DNA of 64,000 nt. Source: Achromobacter sp. Root83 (GTDB lineage: Bacteria; Pseudomonadota; Gammaproteobacteria; Burkholderiales; Burkholderiaceae_B). The position numbers and the translations under genes are program-made. This document shows positions 9,193-17,253 of this stretch, in pieces (position 1 is the stretch's first letter; each line of letters starts with the position of its first letter). The DNA lies in the NCBI RefSeq assembly GCF_001428845.1, contig NZ_LMIU01000003.1:104644-168643 (forward strand), in the 5' to 3' direction. Below the pieces are notes generated by a model that had not been told where the DNA came from, ran no database searches, and saw only the letters and a list, made by a program, of their open reading frames with translations.

Positions 9193-9495
9193 ATGCGTCA
9201 GACTCCCGCGCTGGTGGCCGCGGGTCTGGCCGACGCCATTCCGGACCACATCAAGGCCTGCCGCCCGCCCTATTCGTTTGAACGGTTGCAGCCGAGCGAC
9301 GTGCTCACCGCCTTGCACGGCGCCGGCTGGTCGTTCGGCAGCGACCGCATGGGACAACTGCTGATCAGCAAGGGCGCCGACCATCTGACCATACGGCCTG
9401 GCGTGCAGGTCGCATCCGGATGCATCACGGAAGCGGATGTCCGATATCTGGATGGATATGTGGCGGTCGTCACCGGCGATGAGGTGCATGAATGA
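9193..9495 (+). CDS. Small protein of unknown function, coupled to glycosyltransferase
   Basis: About 100 residues from the ATG at 9193; an in-frame ATG at 9136 would add 19 residues. I see no signal peptide, membrane segment or known domain. The stop overlaps the next start as ATGA (9492-9495), a sign of translational coupling to the glycosyltransferase and the main reason to accept it as real. The sequence looks like a globular domain with a central GWSFGSDRMGQLLISKG stretch. The 130 bases before it are AT-rich and may hold the promoter of the pair. Confidence 0.5.
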   Translation: MRQTPALVAAGLADAIPDHIKACRPPYSFERLQPSDVLTALHGAGWSFGSDRMGQLLISKGADHLTIRPGVQVASGCITEADVRYLDGYVAVVTGDEVHE

Positions 9496-10598
9496 CCGGC
9501 GAAACCCGGCGCCCGCTGCGCGTCATCCACTCGGAAGCCGCTACCAGCTTTGGCGGGCAGGAGCATCGCATCCTGAAAGAAATGCGGGGCATGCGGGATC
9601 GCGGCCATGTCATGGAAGCCATTTGCCAACCCGGCAGCGGGCTGGCGCTGCGGCTGACGGACGAAGGATTTGCCGTGCACACGATGCCGATGGACGGGGC
9701 GGCAAATTATCTTCGGGCGATTCATCGCATCCGGCGGCTTCTGGCCCGCGGCCGGTACGATGTGCTCAATACGCATAGCCGCCGCGATACCGTCATCGCC
9801 GCGGTGGCGGCGCGCCTGGCTGGCGTGCCGCTGATCGTGCGCAGCCGGCATCTGGCAAAGCCGCCGGGCTCGCTCTGGAGCTACACCGGCCTTCCGCACA
9901 AGGTGATTGCCGTCAGCGAGTACGTCGCGCGGCAACTTCTCGACCGTGGCGTGAAACCCGGCGACGTTGATACGGTGTTTGACGCGGTCCAGCCCCTGGC
10001 GCGCGCGGCCCGGTCGACCTTGCGCGACGAACTGGGCATCGGCCACGATGCCGTGGTGATCGGATGCGTCGGACATTTGCGGCCTCAGAAGGGGCATGGC
10101 CTGTTGCTGGCCGCGGCCGCGCCGCTGCTGAATCGTGGACCCGACCTGCATCTGGTCGTTGCGGGCGAAGGGTCGCAGCTCGATAGTCTGCAGGCGCAGG
10201 CACGCAGCCTCGGATGCGAGGGGCGGGTTCACTTCCTGGGACGCCGGAACGATATCGAAAATGTCCTGTCCGGCTGCGACGTCTTCGCGCTTGCTACCGA
10301 GTTCGAGGCGCTCGGCACGTCCTTTATCGAAGCCGCTGCCTGCGGCCTACCCATCGTAGGCACGGCGGTGGGAGGCGTGCCCGAGATCGTCAAGCACGCA
10401 GAGACCGGCCTGCTGGTCCCGTATGGCGATGTCGAGGCGCTACGCGGCGCCCTGGCCGCGTTGGTGGCGGACAAGGCGCTGCGAGAACGCATGGGCAGGG
10501 CTGGGGAGGCCTACGTTCGCGGGGAAAAGAAATTCAAGATCACCGGAATGGCGGAAGGCATGGAATCCGCTTACAGACGCTGGCTGGCGCGTACCTAG
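9492..10598 (+). CDS. Glycosyltransferase family 4
   Basis: A 368-residue GT-B enzyme that would transfer a sugar from a nucleotide-sugar to a growing glycan at the cytoplasmic face of the membrane. The N-terminal Rossmann half begins LRVIHSEAATSFGGQEHRI. The C-terminal half has the donor-binding signature: GCVGHLRPQKGH, VVAGEGSQ, FLGRRNDIENVLSGCDVF and EALGTSFIEAAACGLP with the E-x7-E pair, then VGGVPEIV. It resembles enzymes of LPS core or capsule assembly, but no other such genes are adjacent. It overlaps the small upstream gene and ends before a terminator. Confidence 0.9.
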   Translation: MTGETRRPLRVIHSEAATSFGGQEHRILKEMRGMRDRGHVMEAICQPGSGLALRLTDEGFAVHTMPMDGAANYLRAIHRIRRLLARGRYDVLNTHSRRDTVIAAVAARLAGVPLIVRSRHLAKPPGSLWSYTGLPHKVIAVSEYVARQLLDRGVKPGDVDTVFDAVQPLARAARSTLRDELGIGHDAVVIGCVGHLRPQKGHGLLLAAAAPLLNRGPDLHLVVAGEGSQLDSLQAQARSLGCEGRVHFLGRRNDIENVLSGCDVFALATEFEALGTSFIEAAACGLPIVGTAVGGVPEIVKHAETGLLVPYGDVEALRGALAALVADKALRERMGRAGEAYVRGEKKFKITGMAEGMESAYRRWLART

Positions 10599-10620
10599 CA
10601 AGCGATTACGCGGATCAGCA

Positions 10621-10641
10621 ACCGGCCCAGGGCCGGTTTTT
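10621..10641 (+). terminator. Terminator after glycosyltransferase
   Basis: The stem ACCGGCCC / GGGCCGGT closes with almost no loop (pairing of ACCGGC with GCCGGT leaves a four-base loop) and is followed by seven T. It lies 23 bases after the stop codon. Confidence 0.8.
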
Positions 10642-10662
10642 TTGCGCCTGCTCCAGGAGGGC

Positions 10663-10701
10663 GGGGTTTTCGTAATTCTTCTAAATACGTACGAAAACCC
10701 C
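10663..10701. repeat. 12-base perfect inverted repeat upstream of APC permease gene
   Basis: GGGGTTTTCGTA (10663-10674) and TACGAAAACCCC (10690-10701) are exact reverse complements with a 15-base AT-rich spacer. The element is 104 bases before the permease start and after the glycosyltransferase terminator, so an operator for an unlinked regulator is the best guess; it has no T-run of its own. Confidence 0.6.
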
Positions 10702-10804
10702 AACGTTAGAGTCTCGCCTGGAATGAAGTTGCGGCTTTGGGCCGCGGTTGGCAACGGCTTGCGTTTGCCGCGCCGGTACCGACTTCGGCAAAGCAAAAAT
10801 CTAT

Positions 10805-12214
10805 ATGAACACACTGAGTCACATCGTGCGCAGAGAATCCGGGCTGCCCGCGGTTCTTAGCGGAAGGCAGATGTCGATGGTCGCCTTCGGCACCGTCATC
10901 AGCTACGGACTCGTCTCCGGTAGCGCCTTCCCGCTGCTGGCGGCTGGTCCCGCCGCGGTGCTGGCCTATCTGGCCGCGGCGCTGATAGCGATATCGCTGA
11001 TGGCCTGCCTGAGCCGTATCGCCAGCGCTCATCCGACGCCCGGCGCTTTTGGCTCCCTTGCCGAAGGCTATCTGGGCGCCACCGCGGGGTTCATGGTCCG
11101 CGCGGCGTACTTCGTTTCGCTCGTGCTGATCATGGGCACGGAAGTGACGCTGCTCGTGCCCGTGCTGAATGCCTGGTTGCCGAATGTTCACACCGGTCCG
11201 CTGCTTGTCGCCGTATTCGTGGGGCTCGCCCTGGTGAACCTGCACGGAGCCAGAACTTTCGCGCGTAGCGAAGTTGTGCTGTCGGCGCTGAAGATCCTGG
11301 CCCTGGCGGGGCTCATCGCCATGGCGTGCTACTACGCGGCGTTTGGCACGCCATCGCGGGCGCAGGCGCAGTTTGATGTCGTGGCCGCCATTCGGGCCGC
11401 GCCCTTGCCCGGCGTCTGGCAAGCCTTTGTTCTTGCTGTGCTGGGCTACGTCGGTATCGAGTCACTGGCCATCGTGGCGGGCGAGACCAACGCGTCCGCG
11501 CAGGCGCTGCGGCGCAGGATGCGGGTCACGTCCCTGGCGGTCGTGGCGCTGACCATTCTGGCCGTGACGGCGTCCGCCGCCCTGGTGTTCAGCGGCACGG
11601 TGTCCCTGTTCGAGATTCCCTTCAGCGCTTTGCTTGGCGTGGCGGGTTTGCCGTGGCCGAAAACGCTGTTTGGCGCATTGCTGCTCGTCACCGTGCTTTC
11701 GGTGCTCAACAGCCAGATGTATTGCGCGTCGCGAATGCTGTTCAGCCTGGCGCGCGCGGGGCAGGCCCCGTCGGCGTTCGGCCGAGCGTCGCCGCGCGGT
11801 CCCGCGCCGGCCGTTCTTGCGACCGCCGTGCTGGCGCTCCTGGTGGTCCTTGCCGGCGCGTGGTTTCCCGGCCAGACCTATGCGGTTGCAACCTCGATCG
11901 CGACAGCCGGCCTGCTGTTCGTCTGGCTGGCGATATTCCTGACCTATATCGGATATCGCCGCGGGCAGGCCGCAACGGCGAAGTTCCATCCGGCAGGGCA
12001 TCTGGACTCGGCGGCGGCGGTGGCGGGCGCGCTGGTGGTAGCGACGATAGCGGCGTCGACGTGGGTGATCGAGTCCTTCTCCCTGACATTGCGCATTGGC
12101 CTTCCGTTCATGGCGCTTCTGTGGATCGGCCATGCGCTGCGGGGGCGTCGCGGATTGCCCCGTGTAGAGCGGGCAAACACAAACCGCCTCTGCGCGGATC
12201 AACTGATTGGGTGA
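10805..12214 (+). CDS. APC-family amino acid permease
   Basis: A roughly 469-residue inner-membrane transporter of the amino acid-polyamine-organocation superfamily. The first segment carries LSGRQMSMVAFGTVISYGLVSGS, with the helix-breaking glycines that bind the amino-acid carboxylate in this family, and eleven or twelve hydrophobic segments follow, including FVLAVLGYVGIESLAIVAGE for segment 6. It resembles the AnsP/GabP group; the substrate is not clear. The chosen ATG has only a weak ribosome site, and a start further upstream at 10748 is less likely. It ends six bases before the next small gene. Confidence 0.8.
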   Translation: MNTLSHIVRRESGLPAVLSGRQMSMVAFGTVISYGLVSGSAFPLLAAGPAAVLAYLAAALIAISLMACLSRIASAHPTPGAFGSLAEGYLGATAGFMVRAAYFVSLVLIMGTEVTLLVPVLNAWLPNVHTGPLLVAVFVGLALVNLHGARTFARSEVVLSALKILALAGLIAMACYYAAFGTPSRAQAQFDVVAAIRAAPLPGVWQAFVLAVLGYVGIESLAIVAGETNASAQALRRRMRVTSLAVVALTILAVTASAALVFSGTVSLFEIPFSALLGVAGLPWPKTLFGALLLVTVLSVLNSQMYCASRMLFSLARAGQAPSAFGRASPRGPAPAVLATAVLALLVVLAGAWFPGQTYAVATSIATAGLLFVWLAIFLTYIGYRRGQAATAKFHPAGHLDSAAAVAGALVVATIAASTWVIESFSLTLRIGLPFMALLWIGHALRGRRGLPRVERANTNRLCADQLIG

Positions 12215-12219
12215 CCCGT

Positions 12220-12666
12220 ATGAGCAAGCTAGGCATCTGGGCCGATTTTGAAATGAAGATCGTGTGCAACGAATTGCGCCGGCAGAACCTCCTGTCTTTT
12301 CGGGATTGGGTCTACGACGCGAGCCATTGCGCAAAGACGTTCTCGCCGACGAGCTACCTGGGGTATCGCGTCTGGGCGATTCCGTGTCTGCGGCTGATGC
12401 GCAAGTATCCGCCTTTGGCCGCGGGCCTTGCGGTGGTGGTTCGATGGATGGTCGCCGATTTGAAGTACGAAATCGGCGTCAGCGCGCAGCCTCACCTGCC
12501 AGGCCGCATCGTGCGGCGCGGGCTGTTCTGGCCGGGAAACTGGCTCCTGGGCAGTCTTGCGCGCTTTGCTCGAATGCAGGTTGGCGCTCCGTCATGCCGA
12601 ATGCGGACGCCAGATTACCGGCTGTCCGTCGGACCGCCATCGTCAGTATTTTTTTCCTCAACATAG
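12220..12666 (+). CDS. Small protein of unknown function
   Basis: A 148-residue open frame starting six bases after the APC permease stop, so probably translated from the same message. The first 110 residues are coding-like (basic and aromatic-rich, SFRDWVYDASHCAKTF and LMRKYPPLAAGLAVVVRWMVADLKYEIG), with one hydrophobic stretch. The last 35 residues look random, which might mean a frameshift near 12580. It ends just before the first fimbrial gene. I do not recognise a family. Confidence 0.45.
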   Translation: MSKLGIWADFEMKIVCNELRRQNLLSFRDWVYDASHCAKTFSPTSYLGYRVWAIPCLRLMRKYPPLAAGLAVVVRWMVADLKYEIGVSAQPHLPGRIVRRGLFWPGNWLLGSLARFARMQVGAPSCRMRTPDYRLSVGPPSSVFFSST

Positions 12667-12681
12667 ATAGGTTTGAAAGAC

Positions 12682-13212
12682 ATGAAAAAACACCTCTTGA
12701 ATGCCCTGGTCGCCGCCAGCTTTGCCGCGATCGCCGGCACCGCCGCCGCGGATACGGGCAACATCTCCTTCCAAGGCGAGATCACCACGTCGCCGTGTTC
12801 GATTGGCGGTGGCCAGCAGGGCACCGACATGGTGGTTCCGCTGGGCAGCATCTCCACCAATAACTTCAGGGCCATTGGCGACAAAAGCCCGGAAGCGCCT
12901 TTCACCATCTCGCTGCTGAACTGCGACACGGCGGTCGCGCAATCGGCTGCGATCTCTTTCCGCGCCGGCGCGGGCAGTGTCGTCAGCAGCCGCCTGCTTG
13001 GACTGGAAAACGGCAGCGGCGCGCAAGGTGTTGCCATCGGCCTGATCGACGAAGCCGGCAATGCCGTGGTTATTGGCGGCGCGGCGACCAGCTACGCGCT
13101 GATCGACGGCACCAACAACTTCAATTTCAAGGCGTTCTACGAATCCACCGCGGCAACCGTTACCGCGGGTCCGGCCAACGGCCGCGCGGTATTCGAAGTC
13201 ACCTACTCGTAA
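12682..13212 (+). CDS. Fimbrial subunit (major pilin candidate)
   Basis: A 176-residue type 1-like pilin. The signal peptide MKKHLLNALVAASFAAIAGTAAA is followed by DTGNISFQGEITTSPCSI, the donor strand and first Cys of the pilin fold; the second Cys is in LLNCDT. It ends in FEVTYS, the terminal strand used by the chaperone. A TTG three codons upstream is a poorer start than this ATG. It is the first gene of a chaperone-usher operon, and the following hairpin would favour its higher expression, so I take it for the main shaft subunit. Confidence 0.9.
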   Translation: MKKHLLNALVAASFAAIAGTAAADTGNISFQGEITTSPCSIGGGQQGTDMVVPLGSISTNNFRAIGDKSPEAPFTISLLNCDTAVAQSAAISFRAGAGSVVSSRLLGLENGSGAQGVAIGLIDEAGNAVVIGGAATSYALIDGTNNFNFKAFYESTAATVTAGPANGRAVFEVTYS

Positions 13213-13278
13213 ATTGCCCGCCTGCCTGTGGAAGACGGGCCAGGCAAGCGCCGAGCCCAGCAGTAAACCGCAGCAGCA

Positions 13279-13303
13279 CGGAGCGGCGCCATGCGCCGCT
13301 CCG
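13279..13303 (+). terminator. Intra-operon hairpin after the first pilin gene
   Basis: CGGAGCGGCGC (13279-13289) and GCGCCGCTCCG (13293-13303) form a perfect 11-base stem around CAT. There is no T-run after it, so it may act as an attenuator or protect the pilin message rather than stop transcription fully. It is 66 bases after the first pilin stop and 67 before the second pilin start. Confidence 0.6.
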
Positions 13304-13370
13304 CCTCCCCCCTTCGCGGCGGTTGCCGCTTGCCGCGAACGGGAGCAAAGCGGGGGCACCGGATGACGAT

Positions 13371-13913
13371 ATGAATCTCAACACTGGAAATGTCGCCGTC
13401 GCCACGGTTCTCCTTGCCGCGGCTTGCGCGGCGTATGGCCAGACGGCCACCTTAAACATACAGGGAAGAATCACGAGCACCCCGTGCACCATTTCGGTCG
13501 GCTCGGTTTCCATGGGCGATGTGCCCATTTCGGAATTCAGCGGATCGAACACGCCGGATCAGAAGTACTGGAAGAATTTCACGGTCTCTTTGCAGAGCTG
13601 CGAGATGTCGACCCTTCAAGCCGCCAGCCTTCGCTTCAACGGCACGACGGCGTTCGGAGACGCCAGCATTCTTGCGCTGACACCCGGCTCGGACAACGCG
13701 ACCGGATTCGGCGTGCAGGTGCAGACCAGCGACACGACGCATGGCTCCGGCGTCAAGGTGCGAATGGACGGTAGCCAGTCGTACGCCTTCAACGTGAATT
13801 CGGCGCAGAACACGTTCCAGTTCACGAGCTACTACATCAGCGCGCCGGGCGCGGCGCAAATCAGATCGGGAACGGCCAACGCCACCGCGACGATAACGCT
13901 GTCGTATTCCTGA
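13371..13913 (+). CDS. Second fimbrial subunit
   Basis: A 180-residue pilin with signal peptide ending AACAAYG-Q, the pilin pattern TATLNIQGRITSTPCTI and a second Cys in SLQSCEMS, ending ATITLSYS. It differs strongly from the first subunit and may be a minor or adapter pilin, or an alternative shaft subunit. The ATG at 13371 begins the signal peptide and is preceded by GGATGA. The chaperone gene follows by about 100 bases. Confidence 0.88.
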   Translation: MNLNTGNVAVATVLLAAACAAYGQTATLNIQGRITSTPCTISVGSVSMGDVPISEFSGSNTPDQKYWKNFTVSLQSCEMSTLQAASLRFNGTTAFGDASILALTPGSDNATGFGVQVQTSDTTHGSGVKVRMDGSQSYAFNVNSAQNTFQFTSYYISAPGAAQIRSGTANATATITLSYS

Positions 13914-14014
13914 TTCAGGTCCGGCCCCCTTCGGGCAATGCGCCAGCGAACCGGCCATGCCTTTCACTTTCACTCTTAAGCCGGATCGCTGGTAGCGAAC
14001 CGCAGGTTAGCCCC

Positions 14015-14752
14015 ATGAACAGCATTATCAAACGCTTACTCCCCGTGGTTGCCGCGATCGGCGTATTGGCGGGCAATGCCGCCGAAGCCGCCGTGCAGCT
14101 CTCCACCACCCGCGTCATCATCAACGAGAAGGACAAGAACGTTTCGGTTTTTGCCAAGAATCATGGCGCCGATCCCTTCGTCGTTCAAGCCTGGATCGAT
14201 GGCGACTCCGAAGAAATGGAAACGCCATTCTTCGTCACGCCGCCCTTGAGCCGGTTCGACGGCAATGCCGAGCGCAGTCTCAATATCACTCGGGTGGGCG
14301 CGGGCCTGCCTGGCGATCGGGAAAGCTATTTCTGGTTGAACGTGCTGGAGATTCCGCAGAAGAAGGCGGGCGGCGACAACAGCCTGACCCTTGCCACGCG
14401 CACGCGCATCAAGCTGTTCTATCGGCCGGAAGCGATCCAGAAGATGCCGCGCGGCGCCGATCTGGTGCAGTGGTCCTGGGGGAAGGACGGCAAGCAATGC
14501 CAGCTTGCCATCAAGAATGCCTCGGCGTTCACCGTCAATTTCGCGGCCATCGACATTCCCGGCGAGGCCGCCGGCTTTGGGCGCACGATCGTTGCCAAGC
14601 CGCTGGCCACGACCCAGGTGCCGCTTGGCAAGTGCCCAAGCGGCGAGGTCCGTGCGAAGGCGCACGTCGTCAACGATTACGGCGTGGTTGAAACGTGGGC
14701 CGAGGTTTCCGTGCAACCCGAGGCCGGCGGCCCGGAGGGGAGCCGCAGGTGA
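14015..14752 (+). CDS. Periplasmic fimbrial chaperone (PapD/FimC-like)
   Basis: A 245-residue periplasmic protein that caps pilin subunits and delivers them to the usher. After the signal peptide (cleavage near NAAEA) come VQLSTTRVIINEKDKNVSVF, the FVVQAWID strand, the conserved basic cleft residue region and the family signature YFWLNVLEIPQKK; TRTRIKLFYRP ends the first immunoglobulin-like domain. The stop overlaps the GTG start of the usher gene. Confidence 0.95.
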   Translation: MNSIIKRLLPVVAAIGVLAGNAAEAAVQLSTTRVIINEKDKNVSVFAKNHGADPFVVQAWIDGDSEEMETPFFVTPPLSRFDGNAERSLNITRVGAGLPGDRESYFWLNVLEIPQKKAGGDNSLTLATRTRIKLFYRPEAIQKMPRGADLVQWSWGKDGKQCQLAIKNASAFTVNFAAIDIPGEAAGFGRTIVAKPLATTQVPLGKCPSGEVRAKAHVVNDYGVVETWAEVSVQPEAGGPEGSRR

Positions 14753-17253
14753 AAGGAATAGGGAATCGCGCGACGGTCAGCCTGATGGCGGCCGCGATTC
14801 TTGTCTTTCCCGCATGCAGCTTTGCCGGCGAGCCGGGCCTGGACGCGGCCACCTTCGACAGCAGCTTTCTGCATCGGAGCAAGCCGGGCACCGACGTGGA
14901 CTTGTCGGTGTTCGCCTATTCGAATCGGACATTGCCGGGCAAAAAATCGGTCTTGATTAATTTGAACCGGCAGGCGTTCGGCATGCGCGAAATCGAGTTC
15001 GTCGCCGTCGAGGGAATGGACGACGGGCAGCCCTGCCTTCCCGTTTCCGTGCTGAAAGAGATGGGCGTGAAGGTCGATGCCTTTCCCGCCCTGCAGGCGC
15101 TGGATTCCGCCAACTGCCAGGACGCATTGAAGGCGCTGCCGTCGGCCGGGACGCGCTTCGATCAGGACAGGAACGTGCTGGACGTGTCCATCCCGCAGGC
15201 GGCGCTGGACCGCAAGGCCCGGGGCACGGTCGCGCCGGCGCTGTGGGATAACGGCACGACCGCATTGTGGTCGTCGTACCGGCTTACGCACAATGCCGTT
15301 CGCGCGCCTGGCGGGCAGGGCGGCGGCACGGCCAGCACTACATTCGCCAATTTTCGCAATGGTTTGAACCTGGGCGCGTGGCGCCTGCGGGCGAATGGCA
15401 GCTATTACGACAGCGCGGAACGATCGGATTGGGACTGGAGCGATCTCTACGCCGAGCGCGATGTCGCGCCGTGGCGCGGCTGGCTGCGACTGGGAGACAG
15501 TTCGACGCCGGGCAATATATTCAATGCCTCCCGTTTCCGCGGAGCGCTGCTGCAATCGGATGACGGGATGCTGCCGGATAGCCTGCGCGGTTACGCGCCG
15601 GTGGTTCGAGGCATCGCGCCTTCCAGCGCCAAAGTGACCGTGCGCCAGAACGGCCATGCGATCTATACGACGTTCGTGCCCGCGGGCCCGTTCGTTATCG
15701 ACGATCTCTATTCCACGCCGGGCGGCGGGGATCTGGAAGTCATCGTCGAGGAACTCGGCGGCCGGACGACACGCTCCGTTCAGCCGTTTTCGGCCCTGCC
15801 GACGATGTTGCGCGAGGGCACCTGGAACTACAGCCTGGCGGCGGGCGAGCATCGCCCGGCCTATCTGGACGAGCGTCCGCTGATGGCTCAACTGACGTTC
15901 GCGCATGGCCTGCCTTGGGGCATCACGGCCTATGGCGGATGGACGAGCGCCGAGGGCGCCTATCATGCGGGCGCCGCGGGCATGGCCCTCAACCTGCGCC
16001 GGATGGGCGCGGTGTCCGTCGACGTGACGAGTTCGCGTTCACAAGGCGCCGCCGGCGAAAAGCTGGTCGGGGCGGCCGCCAGGGTTCAATACGCCAAGAC
16101 CTTTCCAGGGATGGGCACCGATCTGACGCTGGCGGGGTACCGGTACAACTCCGATGGCTATCGCAGTCTGAACGACGCCATGCGCGACCGCTCGCGGCGC
16201 GACTCGTACCCGGGTTACGAGCGGCAGCACGAGTATCAGCTCTGGCTATCGCAGCGGATCGCGGATATGGGTTCGCTGTCCTTCAACTATTACGGCATTG
16301 CCTATCGGAACGCGCCGCGCAATGCCTCGTTCCTGCAGGTTTCGTATTCCAGCGCGATCGGCCGGGTGGGCTATGCGCTGAACTATGGCGTGAACCGGAG
16401 TCCCTGGCAGGACCGCGAGTCGACCGTCATGCTGACGCTGAGCATACCGCTGGGTAGCAGGCACACCGCCAGCTATACGATGAGCCGCACCCAGGGTCAG
16501 GGCACGAGCCACGACGCGAACGTCAGCGGTGCGCTGACCGATGACTACTCCCTGACGTATGCCGTCCAGGGAGGCGTGACGAATGGTTCTCAGGCCGGCA
16601 ACAGCCGGCGAGGCTATGCCTCGATGGGGTACGCGTCGCCGGTGGGGCTTGCCAATCTGAGCCATGCGTCCAATTCGGGGGCTTCCAACACGAACATAGA
16701 CCTTAGCGGCGCCGTGGTGGTGGATCGCAAGGGCGCGCTGTTCGGACAGTCCATCGGAGAGACGGCGGTCATCGTGGAGGCGCCGGGCGCCGCTGGCGTG
16801 AAGGTGGATTCCTATCCGGGCGTTCGCACCGACGGGTCGGGCCGGGCACTGGTGCCCTATGCGACGCCCTATCGCGAAAACCGCATTTCGTTGTCGCCCG
16901 ATTACGACGATCCAAATGCGACGCTTGCGGAGAACGTCGCCACCGTCGTCCCGACGCGCGGCGCGATCGTGGTCGCGAAATTCGAGACGGAACTGGGCCG
17001 CACGCTACTGGTCGTGCTCAAGAACGCGTCCGGCGCGGAATTGCCTTTCGGGGCGTCGATCTACGCTTCCGACGGCGAGCAGCGCGGTGTCGTTGGGCCC
17101 GTCGGACGGGCATGGCTGACCGGGCTGCAGGGGGCCAGCCGCTACACCGTGAAGTGGGGAGGCGAGCAAGCACAGCACTGCACATTTGATATCGATGTTT
17201 CGGCGGCCCAATCCGGCGTTGCGGAAACCATGAAGGAACTGACATGCGCCTAA
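14749..17253 (+). CDS. Outer-membrane usher of the fimbrial system
   Basis: An 834-residue usher, the outer-membrane pore and assembly platform for chaperone-usher fimbriae. It has a signal peptide, an N-terminal chaperone-binding domain (DAATFDSSFLH and DLSVFAY), a long beta-barrel with plug (GYAPVVRGIA, GPFVIDDLY, GGGDLEVIVEE) and a C-terminal domain ending in a Cys pair (QHCTFDI and KELTCA). GTG at 14749 is taken as the start: it overlaps the chaperone stop as GTGA and has GGAGGGGAG nearby, and it opens the signal peptide. Confidence 0.93.
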   Translation: MKGIGNRATVSLMAAAILVFPACSFAGEPGLDAATFDSSFLHRSKPGTDVDLSVFAYSNRTLPGKKSVLINLNRQAFGMREIEFVAVEGMDDGQPCLPVSVLKEMGVKVDAFPALQALDSANCQDALKALPSAGTRFDQDRNVLDVSIPQAALDRKARGTVAPALWDNGTTALWSSYRLTHNAVRAPGGQGGGTASTTFANFRNGLNLGAWRLRANGSYYDSAERSDWDWSDLYAERDVAPWRGWLRLGDSSTPGNIFNASRFRGALLQSDDGMLPDSLRGYAPVVRGIAPSSAKVTVRQNGHAIYTTFVPAGPFVIDDLYSTPGGGDLEVIVEELGGRTTRSVQPFSALPTMLREGTWNYSLAAGEHRPAYLDERPLMAQLTFAHGLPWGITAYGGWTSAEGAYHAGAAGMALNLRRMGAVSVDVTSSRSQGAAGEKLVGAAARVQYAKTFPGMGTDLTLAGYRYNSDGYRSLNDAMRDRSRRDSYPGYERQHEYQLWLSQRIADMGSLSFNYYGIAYRNAPRNASFLQVSYSSAIGRVGYALNYGVNRSPWQDRESTVMLTLSIPLGSRHTASYTMSRTQGQGTSHDANVSGALTDDYSLTYAVQGGVTNGSQAGNSRRGYASMGYASPVGLANLSHASNSGASNTNIDLSGAVVVDRKGALFGQSIGETAVIVEAPGAAGVKVDSYPGVRTDGSGRALVPYATPYRENRISLSPDYDDPNATLAENVATVVPTRGAIVVAKFETELGRTLLVVLKNASGAELPFGASIYASDGEQRGVVGPVGRAWLTGLQGASRYTVKWGGEQAQHCTFDIDVSAAQSGVAETMKELTCA

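Noticed and set aside
13300..13312. Short C-run before the second pilin as a phase-variation tract
   Set aside because: Only about six C in a row; Bordetella fim promoters that vary have much longer tracts.
14677..15966. A 429-codon frame opposite the usher gene
   Set aside because: It lies fully opposite the conserved usher frame, has no ribosome site and shows no family features.
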